Shown here: piece after piece, positions 30,744 to 40,338 of the stretch
How the letters are laid out: each line of letters opens with the position of its first letter
Numbering within the stretch: the first letter of the stretch is position 1
Assembly: GCA_030418115.1 (NCBI GenBank)
Contig: JAUHQD010000005.1
Span: 1 to 64,000 of the forward strand
DNA length: 64,000 nt
Direction of reading: 5' to 3'
From: Alteromonadaceae bacterium BrNp21-10
Lineage (GTDB): Bacteria > Pseudomonadota > Gammaproteobacteria > Enterobacterales > Alteromonadaceae
Position numbers and translations under genes: made by a program
Notes under the pieces: model-generated
What the model saw: only the letters and a program-made list of their open reading frames with translations
The model's database searches: none
Told to the model about the DNA's origin: nothing

Positions 30744-31631
30744 ATGTTTAATAATTTGCGCGGTGTAATTTGTTTTATTAGTTATATTGTTAACACCATT
30801 ATATGGGCCACGCCGATTATTATTGGCTCGGTGTTTAAACTTATTCCGATTAAATTCAGCCAAACCTTACTCACCTATTTACTTGATGCCTGCGCCAGCG
30901 CTTGGGTTAGCGGCAACACCCTGATTCAACGCCTAAGTCGTTGTACTCAACTCAACGTCGAAGGGCTAGAAACGCTGTCCACTAAAGAGTGGTATATGGT
31001 ACTGGCTAACCATCAGTCTTGGGTGGATATTTTAGTGCTGCAGCGTGTTTTTAATCACAAAATTCCCTTTTTGAAATTTTTCCTTAAAAAAGAGCTCATT
31101 TGGGTACCCATACTAGGTTTGTGCTGGTGGGCGCTAGACTTCCCGTTTATGCAGCGCTTTAGTCGTGCATTTATCGAAAAAAATCCACACTTAAAAGGCA
31201 AGGATTTAGCCACCACCCAAAAAGCCTGTGAGAAATTTCGTTTTAAACCGGTATCCATAATGAATTTTGTCGAGGGTACCCGTTTTACTCCAGCCAAACA
31301 TGCCAAGCAGCAATCACCCTACCAAAATTTGTTAAATCCACGCGCTGGCGGCATTGCCTTTGTATTAAATAGTATGGGTGATCAATTGCACAAACTGCTT
31401 AACGTTACCATTCATTACCCCCAAGGCAACCCCAGCTTTTGGGCTTTTATTTGTGGTAAAGTGCAACAAATAAATGTTCGTGTACAAGTGTTGGAAATCG
31501 ATAAGCAATTATTGGGCGATTACTTTAACAATGACGAACATAAAGCACGCTTTCAACAATGGCTAAACCAACTGTGGTTGGAAAAAGATCAACAACTTAA
31601 TCAGCTAGCCATCAGCAACAAAAAATCTTAA
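30744..31631 (+). CDS. PlsC-type lysophospholipid acyltransferase, first of a tandem pair
   Basis: A 295-residue inner-membrane acyltransferase. It has a hydrophobic N-terminus (about 8-40), the HX4D catalytic motif NHQSWVDI (near residue 92) and VEGTRFTP as the second conserved block. It resembles the YihG-type 1-acylglycerol-3-phosphate acyltransferases that attach the second fatty acid to phosphatidic acid. The gene 20 bases downstream is a close paralogue, followed by an MscS-type channel gene. Confidence 0.9.
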   Translation: MFNNLRGVICFISYIVNTIIWATPIIIGSVFKLIPIKFSQTLLTYLLDACASAWVSGNTLIQRLSRCTQLNVEGLETLSTKEWYMVLANHQSWVDILVLQRVFNHKIPFLKFFLKKELIWVPILGLCWWALDFPFMQRFSRAFIEKNPHLKGKDLATTQKACEKFRFKPVSIMNFVEGTRFTPAKHAKQQSPYQNLLNPRAGGIAFVLNSMGDQLHKLLNVTIHYPQGNPSFWAFICGKVQQINVRVQVLEIDKQLLGDYFNNDEHKARFQQWLNQLWLEKDQQLNQLAISNKKS

Positions 31632-31650
31632 TGACTGAGTGAAGAATTAT

Positions 31651-32577
31651 ATGCTGTCTTTTTTACCGGTATTCATCCTGCTCCCCCTCAATATATTGCT
31701 GCAACTGATTAATCTATTGCTTTGGACCACTCTAATAATAATGCTCGGGTTATTAAAATTAGTGCTGCCTGTGCCTGTTTTACAGCGAAGCATTCGCTTT
31801 TTGCTCGATGGCTGTTTGAATAATTTTGGCCGCTGTAGTGTTGGCTGTATTAATTTAACCAACAAAGTACAGTGGGATGTGCAAATAGATGGCGATCTCA
31901 GCCCCAATGGTTGGTACCTACTACTTAGTAACCATATTAGTTGGGTCGATATATTTTTAATTACTCACTTTGCCGCTAGCCGCATTCCTGCCAGTAAGTA
32001 CTTTGTTAAACAAGAGCTATTATGGGTGCCTTTTATTGGCATGGGCTGTTGGGCATTAGACATGCCATTTATGAAACGTTATAGCCGCAGTTTTATCAAC
32101 AAACACCCGCACCTAAAAGGCAAAGACATCGACAGTACCCGTAAAGCCTGCGAGAAATTTAAAAAAATTCCGACTACTATCGTCAACTTTGTTGAAGGCA
32201 GTCGACTCACGCCAGAAAAACACACTAAACGCGACAGTCCATATCAATATTTACTGCCACCGCGCGCCGGCGGTATTGCGTTTACCTTGGCTTCAATGGG
32301 TGAGCAGTTTTCTAATGTAATTGATTTCACTATTGTCTTTCCGCTAAATCAGCACAATGTAATGTATGCAATGCTGTGTGGTCGTTTACATAAAATTGTA
32401 TTACGCGCGCAAATATTACCCGTGGAGGATTCGCTAACAGGCGATTACTTTAATGACGAAAGTTACAAAGCCCAGTTCCAACAATGGTTAAATAACCGCT
32501 GGCAGCAAAAAGACCAACTCATCCAAAGCATTATTAATAATCATCAAGAGGTAACATGGAACAGTCGAACGAAGTGA
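31651..32577 (+). CDS. PlsC-type lysophospholipid acyltransferase, second of a tandem pair
   Basis: Paralogue of the preceding gene with the same layout: hydrophobic N-terminus, HX4D motif NHISWVDI, VEGSRLTPEKH and the shared ending FQQWLNxxWxxKDQ. I prefer the ATG at 31651 (308 residues) over the in-frame GTG at 31639. Both copies share long identical stretches such as HPHLKGKD/NPHLKGKD and KACEKF, so a local duplication is likely. Its 3' end overlaps the next gene by 22 bases, which suggests translational coupling with the channel. Confidence 0.88.
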   Translation: MLSFLPVFILLPLNILLQLINLLLWTTLIIMLGLLKLVLPVPVLQRSIRFLLDGCLNNFGRCSVGCINLTNKVQWDVQIDGDLSPNGWYLLLSNHISWVDIFLITHFAASRIPASKYFVKQELLWVPFIGMGCWALDMPFMKRYSRSFINKHPHLKGKDIDSTRKACEKFKKIPTTIVNFVEGSRLTPEKHTKRDSPYQYLLPPRAGGIAFTLASMGEQFSNVIDFTIVFPLNQHNVMYAMLCGRLHKIVLRAQILPVEDSLTGDYFNDESYKAQFQQWLNNRWQQKDQLIQSIINNHQEVTWNSRTK

Positions 32578-33797
32578 GTCAATTATTTACCCAATTGTTA
32601 GCTTTACTGGGGTTACAGGTGGAAACCTATTCCACACTGCACTTAACATTGGCGCTAGGGGTATTGCTGACCTTGTCGTGGCTAAGTTTTGTCATCAGCG
32701 GCTTTATTCTGCGTAATGCCATACATCGCATTATTGAGCGCAGTAAAAACAACTGGGATGATGAACTGCACAGACATGGTTTTTTCCGGCGCTTGTCGCA
32801 TATTGCCCCCGCCATATTGCTGTATTTGGTCACTCCGTTGTTTTTGCATGAAGCCCATCCACTGCTGATAATTATCGTTAAGCTGTCGCTAATTTACTTG
32901 TTATTCTCGCTGTTTTTCGCCGCTAACTCGGTATTGGACACCGCTTCGGGCATTTACAATGCCTCGCCGCTAGCACGTAAAGCACCGATCACTGGTTTTA
33001 TTCAAGTGGTTAAACTGCTACTGACCATCGTTGCCATTTTACTGATTATTTCTAATTTATTAGATAAATCTCCATTGCTGTTGTTATCTGGCTTAGGTGC
33101 CGTAACGGCAGTCATGTTATTAGTCTTCAAAGACGCCATTTTAGGTTTTGTCGCCGGTATTCAAATTGCCGCCAATCGAATGGTCACCAATGGCGACTGG
33201 ATTGAAATGAGCAAATATGGCGCCGATGGCACGGTGCTCGAAGTCGGTCTGACGACCGTTAAGGTACAAAATTGGGATAATACTATTACCACCATCCCCA
33301 CCTATGCATTGATTACTGAGTCGATTCGCAACTGGCGCGGTATGGAAGAATCCCCCGGCCGCCGCTTTAAACGTTCAATTTATATTGATGTGCATTCCAT
33401 TAAATTTTGCGATAAAGACATGCTGGATAAATTCAAAGAGATCCGTTACATCAAAGCGTATGTGCAGAAAAAAGTCGATGAGTTAGCCAAATTCCACCAA
33501 GACAACGACATTACCGAAGCCGACTTACTCAATGCCCGCCGCATGACCAATATCGGCACCTTCCGCGCTTATATGGTGGAATATCTACGTCAGCATCCGA
33601 AAATCAATAAAGACTTAACCTTAATGGTACGCCAACTGGCTCCCACTGAACTGGGTGTTCCCTTAGAGATTTACTGTTTCTCTAGCGAAAAAAGCTGGGT
33701 GGCGTATGAAGGCATCCAATCCGACCTCTTCGACCACTTCTTGGCGATGCTACCGTTGTTTGAATTGCGTGCGTATCAGAGGGTTGGGGATAGATAA
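32556..33797 (+). CDS. YbdG-type mechanosensitive channel (MscS family)
   Basis: A 413-residue inner-membrane channel protein close in length to E. coli YbdG (415). Several membrane helices occupy about residues 25-200; the pore helix region reads LLLSGLGAVTAVMLLVFKDA. The beta domain has GDWIEMSKYGADGTVLEVGL and WDNTITTIPTYALI, and the YbdG-type insertion NWRGMEESPGRRFKRSIYI follows. The start is well marked by AAGAGGTAAC before the ATG. It overlaps the second acyltransferase gene, so lipid remodelling and membrane tension response may be co-expressed; that link is inference. Confidence 0.9.
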   Translation: MEQSNEVSQLFTQLLALLGLQVETYSTLHLTLALGVLLTLSWLSFVISGFILRNAIHRIIERSKNNWDDELHRHGFFRRLSHIAPAILLYLVTPLFLHEAHPLLIIIVKLSLIYLLFSLFFAANSVLDTASGIYNASPLARKAPITGFIQVVKLLLTIVAILLIISNLLDKSPLLLLSGLGAVTAVMLLVFKDAILGFVAGIQIAANRMVTNGDWIEMSKYGADGTVLEVGLTTVKVQNWDNTITTIPTYALITESIRNWRGMEESPGRRFKRSIYIDVHSIKFCDKDMLDKFKEIRYIKAYVQKKVDELAKFHQDNDITEADLLNARRMTNIGTFRAYMVEYLRQHPKINKDLTLMVRQLAPTELGVPLEIYCFSSEKSWVAYEGIQSDLFDHFLAMLPLFELRAYQRVGDR

Positions 33798-33973
33798 TTA
33801 ACGGCGGAGTTGAGTTCTTTAAGTCACAGACTAATAAGCTTACGATACTCCGCCTTTCTTGATGAAATCCATCACTTTGAGCCGCTACTCACCTTGAACA
33901 CCTGAGGATCTAAACCTATCTTCAACTGAGCAATAAATTTTTACTGAAGCCTTTTTCTGAATCGAGTGCATAC

Positions 33974-35164
33974 ATGAAAACATTTAGCTGTAGATGCAAA
34001 GAAAAGCAGATTCTATTTTTTGAAAGTAATTTTTGTGTATCTTGCGCAAGAGACGTTGGACTGGATGATGAATTTGATACCGTTGAACCATATGATTTAG
34101 ACGAAGAAAGCGGCGAATATTTCAAATCAGCCGACCCCAGCATTCGTTATCAAAAATGTGCTAATAATGAAAATTATAAAGTCTGCAATGGCATGGTCAA
34201 TCTGAGTACATTTGGACCTGTCGCTGATAATGAGGAGGCTTTATGTTTCGCGTGTCGCTTTAATGAAACGATTCCGGACTTGTCTATTGTTGAGCACATT
34301 CCATTGTGGAATAAAATGGAAATAGCAAAACGCCGAGCTTTATATACTTTGAAAGCTTTATCTCTGCCATTAGCTAATATTGCTCAAAATCCAGAAGGGG
34401 GACTGAGTTTTGACTTTACCACTGACCGCGATGTGAACGACAACTTCGTTAGCCAATTAACCGGACAAGATGCCGTGTTTACTGGTCACGACTGTGGTCA
34501 TATCACAATTAACCTTGCTGAAGCCGACGACGTTGCCCGCTCCAAGACCAAACAAGCAATGGGCGAACATTACCGCACATTGCTAGGGCATTTTCGACAT
34601 GAACTAGGGCATTATTATTTTGATGTTTTAATAGCAGGTTCCCCTAAAAAACACGCTTTATGTAAAAAATATTTTGGTGATGATGAACTGGATTATCAGG
34701 AAGCACTAAAGAAACATTACAAAAATGGCGCACCAGAAAACTGGCGTGATAACTTTATTAGCGAATATGCGACCATGCATCCCTATGAAGATTGGGCTGA
34801 AACATGGGCCCATTACATGCACATTATGGACACTCTAGAGACCGCAAAGAACTTTTCCATTACAGGTTCCATCACTGGTAATACACAAGCGATGGAAGAA
34901 GTCGGTGAGTTAAACTTACCTCAGGATGGCCACTTTTTTTCTGCGCAAACATCGATTGACAGTATTTTAGATACCTGGATGGACTTTGCCGTTATTCTCA
35001 ATTCATTAAATAGAAGTATGGGTATGAATGATGCCTATCCATTTGTACTAACACAGCCGGTGCGCACCAAACTTTCGTTCATTCATCATGCGATACATGA
35101 CAGGTTAAATCGTTTACCTGAGTTGCTTGTAGAAACAAAAGCAGTAAAACCAGACACGCCTTAA
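33974..35164 (+). CDS. Putative zinc-binding metallopeptidase with N-terminal zinc ribbons
   Basis: A 396-residue cytoplasmic protein without signal peptide. The N-terminus has CRC and CVSC (C6, C8, C21, C24), a ribbon-like pair, followed by a second Cys group (C62, C71, C91, C94). The active site is HELGH at 209-213 (FRHELGHYYFDVL), with a downstream acidic segment YEDWAETWAHYMHIMDTLE whose Glu/His could be the third zinc ligand. This matches the uncharacterised putative zinc-binding metallopeptidase family (DUF2248-like). It stands alone between the channel gene and the convergent regulator. Confidence 0.85.
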   Translation: MKTFSCRCKEKQILFFESNFCVSCARDVGLDDEFDTVEPYDLDEESGEYFKSADPSIRYQKCANNENYKVCNGMVNLSTFGPVADNEEALCFACRFNETIPDLSIVEHIPLWNKMEIAKRRALYTLKALSLPLANIAQNPEGGLSFDFTTDRDVNDNFVSQLTGQDAVFTGHDCGHITINLAEADDVARSKTKQAMGEHYRTLLGHFRHELGHYYFDVLIAGSPKKHALCKKYFGDDELDYQEALKKHYKNGAPENWRDNFISEYATMHPYEDWAETWAHYMHIMDTLETAKNFSITGSITGNTQAMEEVGELNLPQDGHFFSAQTSIDSILDTWMDFAVILNSLNRSMGMNDAYPFVLTQPVRTKLSFIHHAIHDRLNRLPELLVETKAVKPDTP

Positions 35165-35195
35165 CTTTTATAATTAGAAGAATCACTAAACAATG

Positions 35196-35231
35196 GCAAC
35201 GCCTGCACTTTGATTAAAAATAAGGCGTTGC
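35196..35231. terminator. Hairpin between convergent genes
   Basis: GCAACGCC (35196-35203) and GGCGTTGC (35224-35231) form a perfect 8-bp stem with a 20-base AT-rich loop, between the metallopeptidase gene and the convergent regulator gene. There is no T run on either side, so it is a weak terminator candidate. Confidence 0.35.
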
Positions 35232-35263
35232 ACTAACCCATTTTATGCACAACGATGAACTAT

Positions 35264-37306
35264 TTAGTGAAGAATCAGCTGATAGATATCAGCCCCTTTG
35301 CTCACTGCATGGGTAAACACTACCTTCTTGTCATTTACACTAAAGTCGACTGAAAAATGAAATGAGTTGAAACCCATCAATTCACTGGTTTGCTTTTCAG
35401 TTAAGGAGGTGACTTTTAGTTGCGACTGACCCCCTTCCCCAACCAAGTAATATAGTTTGTCCTGTTGTTTGCGGACTTTATTGTCTAGTAGCTGTAGTTG
35501 ACTCACTTGTGGCCAAAGTTGCTCCAAAGGTATTTTCTGTTCACCATAAAACAACTTACCCTCTCTATCTGCCCATAAACTGTCATTGGCATCTGGTGCA
35601 AAGAGAACAAAAGCCCATTTGTCATCATTAAGCGGCGTAACTAGCTGAGTGTTAAGATCGTAGGTATAAATACGCCAACGCCCATTCGTCTTTTGAGTAA
35701 AAGTCAGAGTATGCGCATTCCTGAACGAGATGCTGGTTATTTCTGCCAGCGGCAATACAATGTGTTGTAGCTCGCCACTGTTGTTATCCACAATAAATAA
35801 CTTTTGTAAAGTCGACACTGCCAAATGTTGAGCGTCGGGCGACCATTCCATTGCGAAAAATTGTTGGTTATTTTTGAAGTCACTTAGCAAACGCTGATTG
35901 CTACTTTGCAAGTCCCGCAGCCAGATCTGTTGCTTACCCATTGTCGTCGAGACATAGGCAAGCTGATTACCGTCGGTAGATAATCGTGGCAAGCGGTCAT
36001 CTAGTGAATTACTGACTAGTACCTGTCGGCCACCTTGTTGCTGGGGATCGAGTAAAAATATATCTCTATTAAAATCGCTCCCCGAGTATACATAATCGCG
36101 GCCATTCGCTGCTCGGGCGGGTGGGCCAATGCTATGACTGGCACTATAAATCACTTGCGGGTTTTGACCATCAAGTGCGTAGCTTAATAGCTGAGTTGAT
36201 GGTGGGGCACTCATCATGATTACCTGTTCGCCACTATGCGACCATATGCCGCAGCACAAAAAACCGTCCAAACTAAATAAGTTTTTTACTAAACCGCTAC
36301 CTAAGTCCACCTGATAAAACGCTTCCTCTAGTGCTTTATTAGGGCTGGATATCAGTAATTTGTTTTGTTGAGGATGTAAATCAAACAAGCTATTGCCACC
36401 TAACAGTGGTGATGGTTGGGGGATTAATTGTTTGTCTGCGGATGTTAGATCTAGGATATAAATGAAATAAGGCGCATCGACATCGGCACGCTCCGCAAAA
36501 ATCATTTTCCCATTTTGATGGCTGAATATCATTTTGCCATAACTTCCTATAGGGCAATGATAAATATCCTGCTGGTCAACTACTTCCATTCCGTCCACGG
36601 TGAGTAAAATATAACGGCACAGCTCGTCGGTAGTGTTTAAATACACAAGGCTTTTACCATCTTTTGCCCAGGCTGCCGGGCCATTCCAACCGCTGCTGGT
36701 ATTCAGTTCGAGGTGTTGCTGGCTGGTTAAATCTTTAAGATGCAGAGATAACTTTTCACCTTCTTTATGCATGCTATACAGCAAGTAGCTGCCGTCGGGG
36801 GAAACTGCTGGTGCATACTCGGGAGCGCCTTCTTGGGTCAATGCTTGAATTTGTACCACGGAGGAGCTTGATTTTGGCCACCATATCAATGCTGATAAAA
36901 GCACAGCAACACCAGCAAGTAACCATAAGAACAATACTTTTCGCGGTGCATTAATGGGAATTTTAGATACGGCAGACTGGCTATCGGCTCGCTCCTGGAC
37001 TTCAATAGCATCCGCAATCAGTCGATAGCCTTTTTTAGGTAAGGTGACGATATAAGTGGGTTTTGTAGGATCGTCGCCCAACAATTTACGTAATTTAGCA
37101 ATTACTCGGTTTACTGCATTGTCTGTAACGGTTCGACCTTGCCAAACATCCTCAATGAAACGGTCTCTCGATATCACTTCACCCGCATGTCGACAAAAAT
37201 AGCCTAACACTTCGGCCAACAACGGCTCTAACTGCTGCTTATTGCCAGCAACAATTAAATACTGATGTTTTTCATTAAATTCGACCTGAGCTATTTTCCA
37301 CAGCAT
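35264..37306 (-). CDS. CadC/ToxR-like membrane regulator with periplasmic beta-propeller
   Basis: A 680-residue one-component regulator. Residues 1-110 form an OmpR-type winged helix (EVLGYFCRHAGEVISRDRF, then TVTDNAVNRVIAKLRKLLGD). One membrane helix at about 127-146 (VLFLWLLAGVAVLLSALIWW) leads to a periplasmic part of about 530 residues. That part has TolB/PD40-like propeller repeats (APAVSPDGSYLLYSM, LPRLSTDGNQLAYVS, FAMEWSPDAQHLAVS). It would sense an outside signal directly and bind DNA from the membrane. It is divergent from an S15-type hydrolase gene (157 bases between starts), its most likely target. Confidence 0.88.
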   Translation of the reverse strand: MLWKIAQVEFNEKHQYLIVAGNKQQLEPLLAEVLGYFCRHAGEVISRDRFIEDVWQGRTVTDNAVNRVIAKLRKLLGDDPTKPTYIVTLPKKGYRLIADAIEVQERADSQSAVSKIPINAPRKVLFLWLLAGVAVLLSALIWWPKSSSSVVQIQALTQEGAPEYAPAVSPDGSYLLYSMHKEGEKLSLHLKDLTSQQHLELNTSSGWNGPAAWAKDGKSLVYLNTTDELCRYILLTVDGMEVVDQQDIYHCPIGSYGKMIFSHQNGKMIFAERADVDAPYFIYILDLTSADKQLIPQPSPLLGGNSLFDLHPQQNKLLISSPNKALEEAFYQVDLGSGLVKNLFSLDGFLCCGIWSHSGEQVIMMSAPPSTQLLSYALDGQNPQVIYSASHSIGPPARAANGRDYVYSGSDFNRDIFLLDPQQQGGRQVLVSNSLDDRLPRLSTDGNQLAYVSTTMGKQQIWLRDLQSSNQRLLSDFKNNQQFFAMEWSPDAQHLAVSTLQKLFIVDNNSGELQHIVLPLAEITSISFRNAHTLTFTQKTNGRWRIYTYDLNTQLVTPLNDDKWAFVLFAPDANDSLWADREGKLFYGEQKIPLEQLWPQVSQLQLLDNKVRKQQDKLYYLVGEGGQSQLKVTSLTEKQTSELMGFNSFHFSVDFSVNDKKVVFTHAVSKGADIYQLILH

Positions 37307-37463
37307 TAAGTAAACATTCGACCACTAATTTTCGCTCAAATTAGCACTTGCTCCCCCCTAAGTCATCAATGGTCACAACAAATCACCTTTTTATCATGCC
37401 GTTGCGTAGTAAATACCTCATGCTCGATGCTTCACCAACATTTACCCCAAAAAGGAGAACATC

Positions 37464-39743
37464 TTGCGCTTACTAAAACTAGGATTGTTGTTTTTATTAT
37501 TACACTGCTCAACATTAGCAGCACAAAACTTAACCGTACCCGATGAACTTAAACAAATTAGTCTGAGTGATAACCAAGCATTGATTACAATGCTGCAGCA
37601 GCCAGCATTTATGAATTGGCAACAAAATGCAGCACAAACCATATTATCGCAAGATTCAAAAAAATTAAGTGCAGCCGACAAGCTGAAACTAAAGCTGCTG
37701 GCCAGCACACAAAAAGCAGATGTCTGCGCTTTGGCGGCATTAACCAAAGTCAGTGCAACGGCTATGCCCTTTATTTATCAACTTTATACCTTGGCTGCCT
37801 GCCCCCTATTCAACGATAAGGCTGACGGAATACAACGAGCATTTAGTCAATTAGTTAGCCCCCTCACCGACCGTGAATTTATTGCTATAAGTGATTTCGC
37901 TGGTTATGACTTAGGTATGGGGAAGAGCTATTTACTGATGCTATTTAATCAAGCCAAAGATGCCGCTGAAGTGTCTAACCAACAAGCATTGTATTTTCTG
38001 AGCACTTTACAAGATTTTTACCTGTATCAATCCTTACTTCCCAATGCGGATAAAATGTTAAAACAACAATTCAGCCAGCGTTTTAATATCAACAACTCTC
38101 TGCTTATCGATACACAGGGTGGCACGGTATCGGCGACGTTAGTTCGCAATAAAAATTGGCAAACTCCAATGCCAACAGCAATGCAAATGACCATCTACAG
38201 TGACGATATTAATGATTTACGAGACGCTGCAATGGCAGTTACCTATGGTTACGTAGGATTAGTCGTGAATAGTCGTGGCAAACGCTTAAGTCCCAACCCT
38301 ATTACGCCCTATGAATTTGATGGTCAGGATGCAGCCAAGGTAATAGATTGGGTAAGCCAACAACCATGGAGTGATGGTCAGGTTGGTATGCATGGCGGTA
38401 GTTATTTAGGCTTTAGCCAATGGGCCACCACTAAATTTATGCCAAAGGCACTAAAAACCATTGTGCCTTATGTTCCGAATAATCCGGCACAGGGCTTACC
38501 CTATGAAAACAACGTGTATATTACCGCTAATTACCAATGGCCATTTTTTGTCACCAACAGTAAAAATTTAGATTATTCGGTTTATGCTGCCCCCGGTCTA
38601 TGGCGCTCACTCATGGATAAGTGGTACACCAGTGGTAAAGCCTTTTCACAAATCGATACCCTTGATAATCATCCAAACCCTTGGTTTCAACAGTGGCTTC
38701 AACACCCCAGTTACGATGCTTACTGGCAGAACATGCAACCACACCAAGAGGATTTTGAAAAAATTAACATCCCGGTGTTATCCCTCAATGGCTATTACGA
38801 TGACGGTAATTTTTCGGCGCAATATTATTATTTCGAACATCTCAAGTACCGCCCCGATGCACAGCATTATTGGTTAATTGGCCCTTATGACCATCGCTTT
38901 AGTATGCAAAACCCACTGGCTGGCTATCATATTGACGAAGTCGCTAACATTAACCGTCATGATTTAACGTTTGCATGGTTCGACTATGTAATGAAAGCAG
39001 CCCCCATACCGGCGCTTCTCAAAGACAAAGTAACTTATCAATTAATGGGCAGTAATAGCTGGCAATATACCTCGTCATTACATGCTCTGAATCAACAGAC
39101 TCTACGATACTATTTATCCACCCAACCGGACTTATCAATAGAGCATGACGGTAAGTTTTATAAGCTACTGACTTCGGCGGCGACACCAGAACACCTTAGA
39201 CAAACCGTTGATTTAGCTGACCGCTCTACCAGCAATAATACCGAAGCCTATCCTTGGCCCATTATCCGAGAAAAATTAGAGGATAAAAGTGGCTTATTTT
39301 TTGTGACCGACCCCTTTAGCCAAGACATGCAAATAGTCGGAAGTTTTTCTGGAGAGCTGCAGGTTCGTATCAACAAGCATGACTTAGACTATGCCCTGAC
39401 TTTTTATGAGTTGATGGCCGATGGTCAACTATTCCATCTAAGCTTTACGATTGGTCGCGCAAGTTTTGCCAAAGACGCCAGCAATAGACAACTACTAACT
39501 CCAGAAAAGTTAGAGTCAATACCGTTCTCGCAAACTAGAATGACCGGTAAAAAACTATCAAAAGGCAGCCGTGTACTAGTAGTCGTCAATGTGAATAAAA
39601 ACAGTGGCGCTCAAGTTAATATGGGCACCGGTAAAGATGTCAGCCAAGAGACTGCAAGAGATGGTGGTGTGCCACTGAACATAGATTGGTTAACTAGTAG
39701 TTTTATTGATATGCCAATTAAAATATTTGAGCAGCAAAAATAG
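37464..39743 (+). CDS. CocE/NonD (S15) family hydrolase, secreted
   Basis: A 759-residue alpha/beta hydrolase with a signal peptide (MRLLKLGLLFLLLHCSTLAA). The start is a TTG at 37464 with AAGGAG eight bases upstream. About 200 N-terminal residues precede the catalytic domain. The nucleophile motif is GMHGGSYLGFSQW, the likely acid is in LNGYYDDGNFSAQYYY and the likely histidine in GPYDHRFSM. A C-terminal jelly-roll domain follows, as in X-Pro dipeptidyl-peptidases and cocaine esterase. The substrate (peptide, ester or antibiotic-like acyl compound) cannot be told. It is followed by a secreted NIPSNAP protein. Confidence 0.88.
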   Translation: MRLLKLGLLFLLLHCSTLAAQNLTVPDELKQISLSDNQALITMLQQPAFMNWQQNAAQTILSQDSKKLSAADKLKLKLLASTQKADVCALAALTKVSATAMPFIYQLYTLAACPLFNDKADGIQRAFSQLVSPLTDREFIAISDFAGYDLGMGKSYLLMLFNQAKDAAEVSNQQALYFLSTLQDFYLYQSLLPNADKMLKQQFSQRFNINNSLLIDTQGGTVSATLVRNKNWQTPMPTAMQMTIYSDDINDLRDAAMAVTYGYVGLVVNSRGKRLSPNPITPYEFDGQDAAKVIDWVSQQPWSDGQVGMHGGSYLGFSQWATTKFMPKALKTIVPYVPNNPAQGLPYENNVYITANYQWPFFVTNSKNLDYSVYAAPGLWRSLMDKWYTSGKAFSQIDTLDNHPNPWFQQWLQHPSYDAYWQNMQPHQEDFEKINIPVLSLNGYYDDGNFSAQYYYFEHLKYRPDAQHYWLIGPYDHRFSMQNPLAGYHIDEVANINRHDLTFAWFDYVMKAAPIPALLKDKVTYQLMGSNSWQYTSSLHALNQQTLRYYLSTQPDLSIEHDGKFYKLLTSAATPEHLRQTVDLADRSTSNNTEAYPWPIIREKLEDKSGLFFVTDPFSQDMQIVGSFSGELQVRINKHDLDYALTFYELMADGQLFHLSFTIGRASFAKDASNRQLLTPEKLESIPFSQTRMTGKKLSKGSRVLVVVNVNKNSGAQVNMGTGKDVSQETARDGGVPLNIDWLTSSFIDMPIKIFEQQK

Positions 39744-39834
39744 ATGAGCTCGCACTAGCAATCATAAATTGCACTATGACGACATTCACTGCACTATCGT
39801 TCACCACTTACCTGCAATATAAGAGAAAACAACA

Positions 39835-40236
39835 TTGAAAAAATTTTATAGTGTTCTAATTAGCCTAGTGTTTTTTGTAGGCTTCACTGCGTCAGCGGCT
39901 ACGTCTGAGGACAGCAAAATCTTTGAAATGCGCACCTACACTACCTATGACGGAAAGTTGGATAACTTGCTGAGCCGTTTTCGCGATCACACCATGACTA
40001 TATTTGAAAAACATGACATGCAGAATATTGGTTATTGGATCCCCGAAGATCAGGAGAATACCTTAATTTATATTATTGCCCACAACAGCAAAGCTGCTGC
40101 GGAGCAATCATGGAAAGCGTTTATTGCTGATCCCCAATGGCAAGCAGCGTATACAGCATCTATCGCTGACGGAAAATTAGTATCCGATATTGAAAGTGTA
40201 TTTATGCATTCCACCGATTTTTCGCCATTAAAATAG
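39835..40236 (+). CDS. Secreted NIPSNAP-family protein
   Basis: A 133-residue protein with a signal peptide (MKKFYSVLISLVFFVGFTAS) and one NIPSNAP domain: FEMRTYTTYDGKLDNLLSRF at the start, NIGYWIPEDQENTLIYIIAH in the middle. NIPSNAP proteins have a dimeric ferredoxin-like fold; their function is mostly unknown. The start is a TTG at 39835, the only plausible start that includes the signal peptide. It lies 91 bases after the S15 hydrolase and is probably co-transcribed with it, ending at the terminator 40291-40315. Confidence 0.85.
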   Translation: MKKFYSVLISLVFFVGFTASAATSEDSKIFEMRTYTTYDGKLDNLLSRFRDHTMTIFEKHDMQNIGYWIPEDQENTLIYIIAHNSKAAAEQSWKAFIADPQWQAAYTASIADGKLVSDIESVFMHSTDFSPLK

Positions 40237-40290
40237 CGTTGGTAACGAATCACTCGATAATATTGTTTTAACAGCATTAAAGTACCCATA

Positions 40291-40315
40291 AAAAAACCGG
40301 CCTAGCCGGTTTTTT
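40291..40315. terminator. Bidirectional terminator between the NIPSNAP gene and typA
   Basis: AAAAAACCGGC (40291-40301), loop CTA, GCCGGTTTTTT (40305-40315) form a perfect 11-bp stem flanked by A and T runs. It serves the convergent NIPSNAP (plus) and typA (minus) genes. Confidence 0.92.
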
Positions 40316-40338
40316 TATAAGCAGTGTTACCGAAAACG

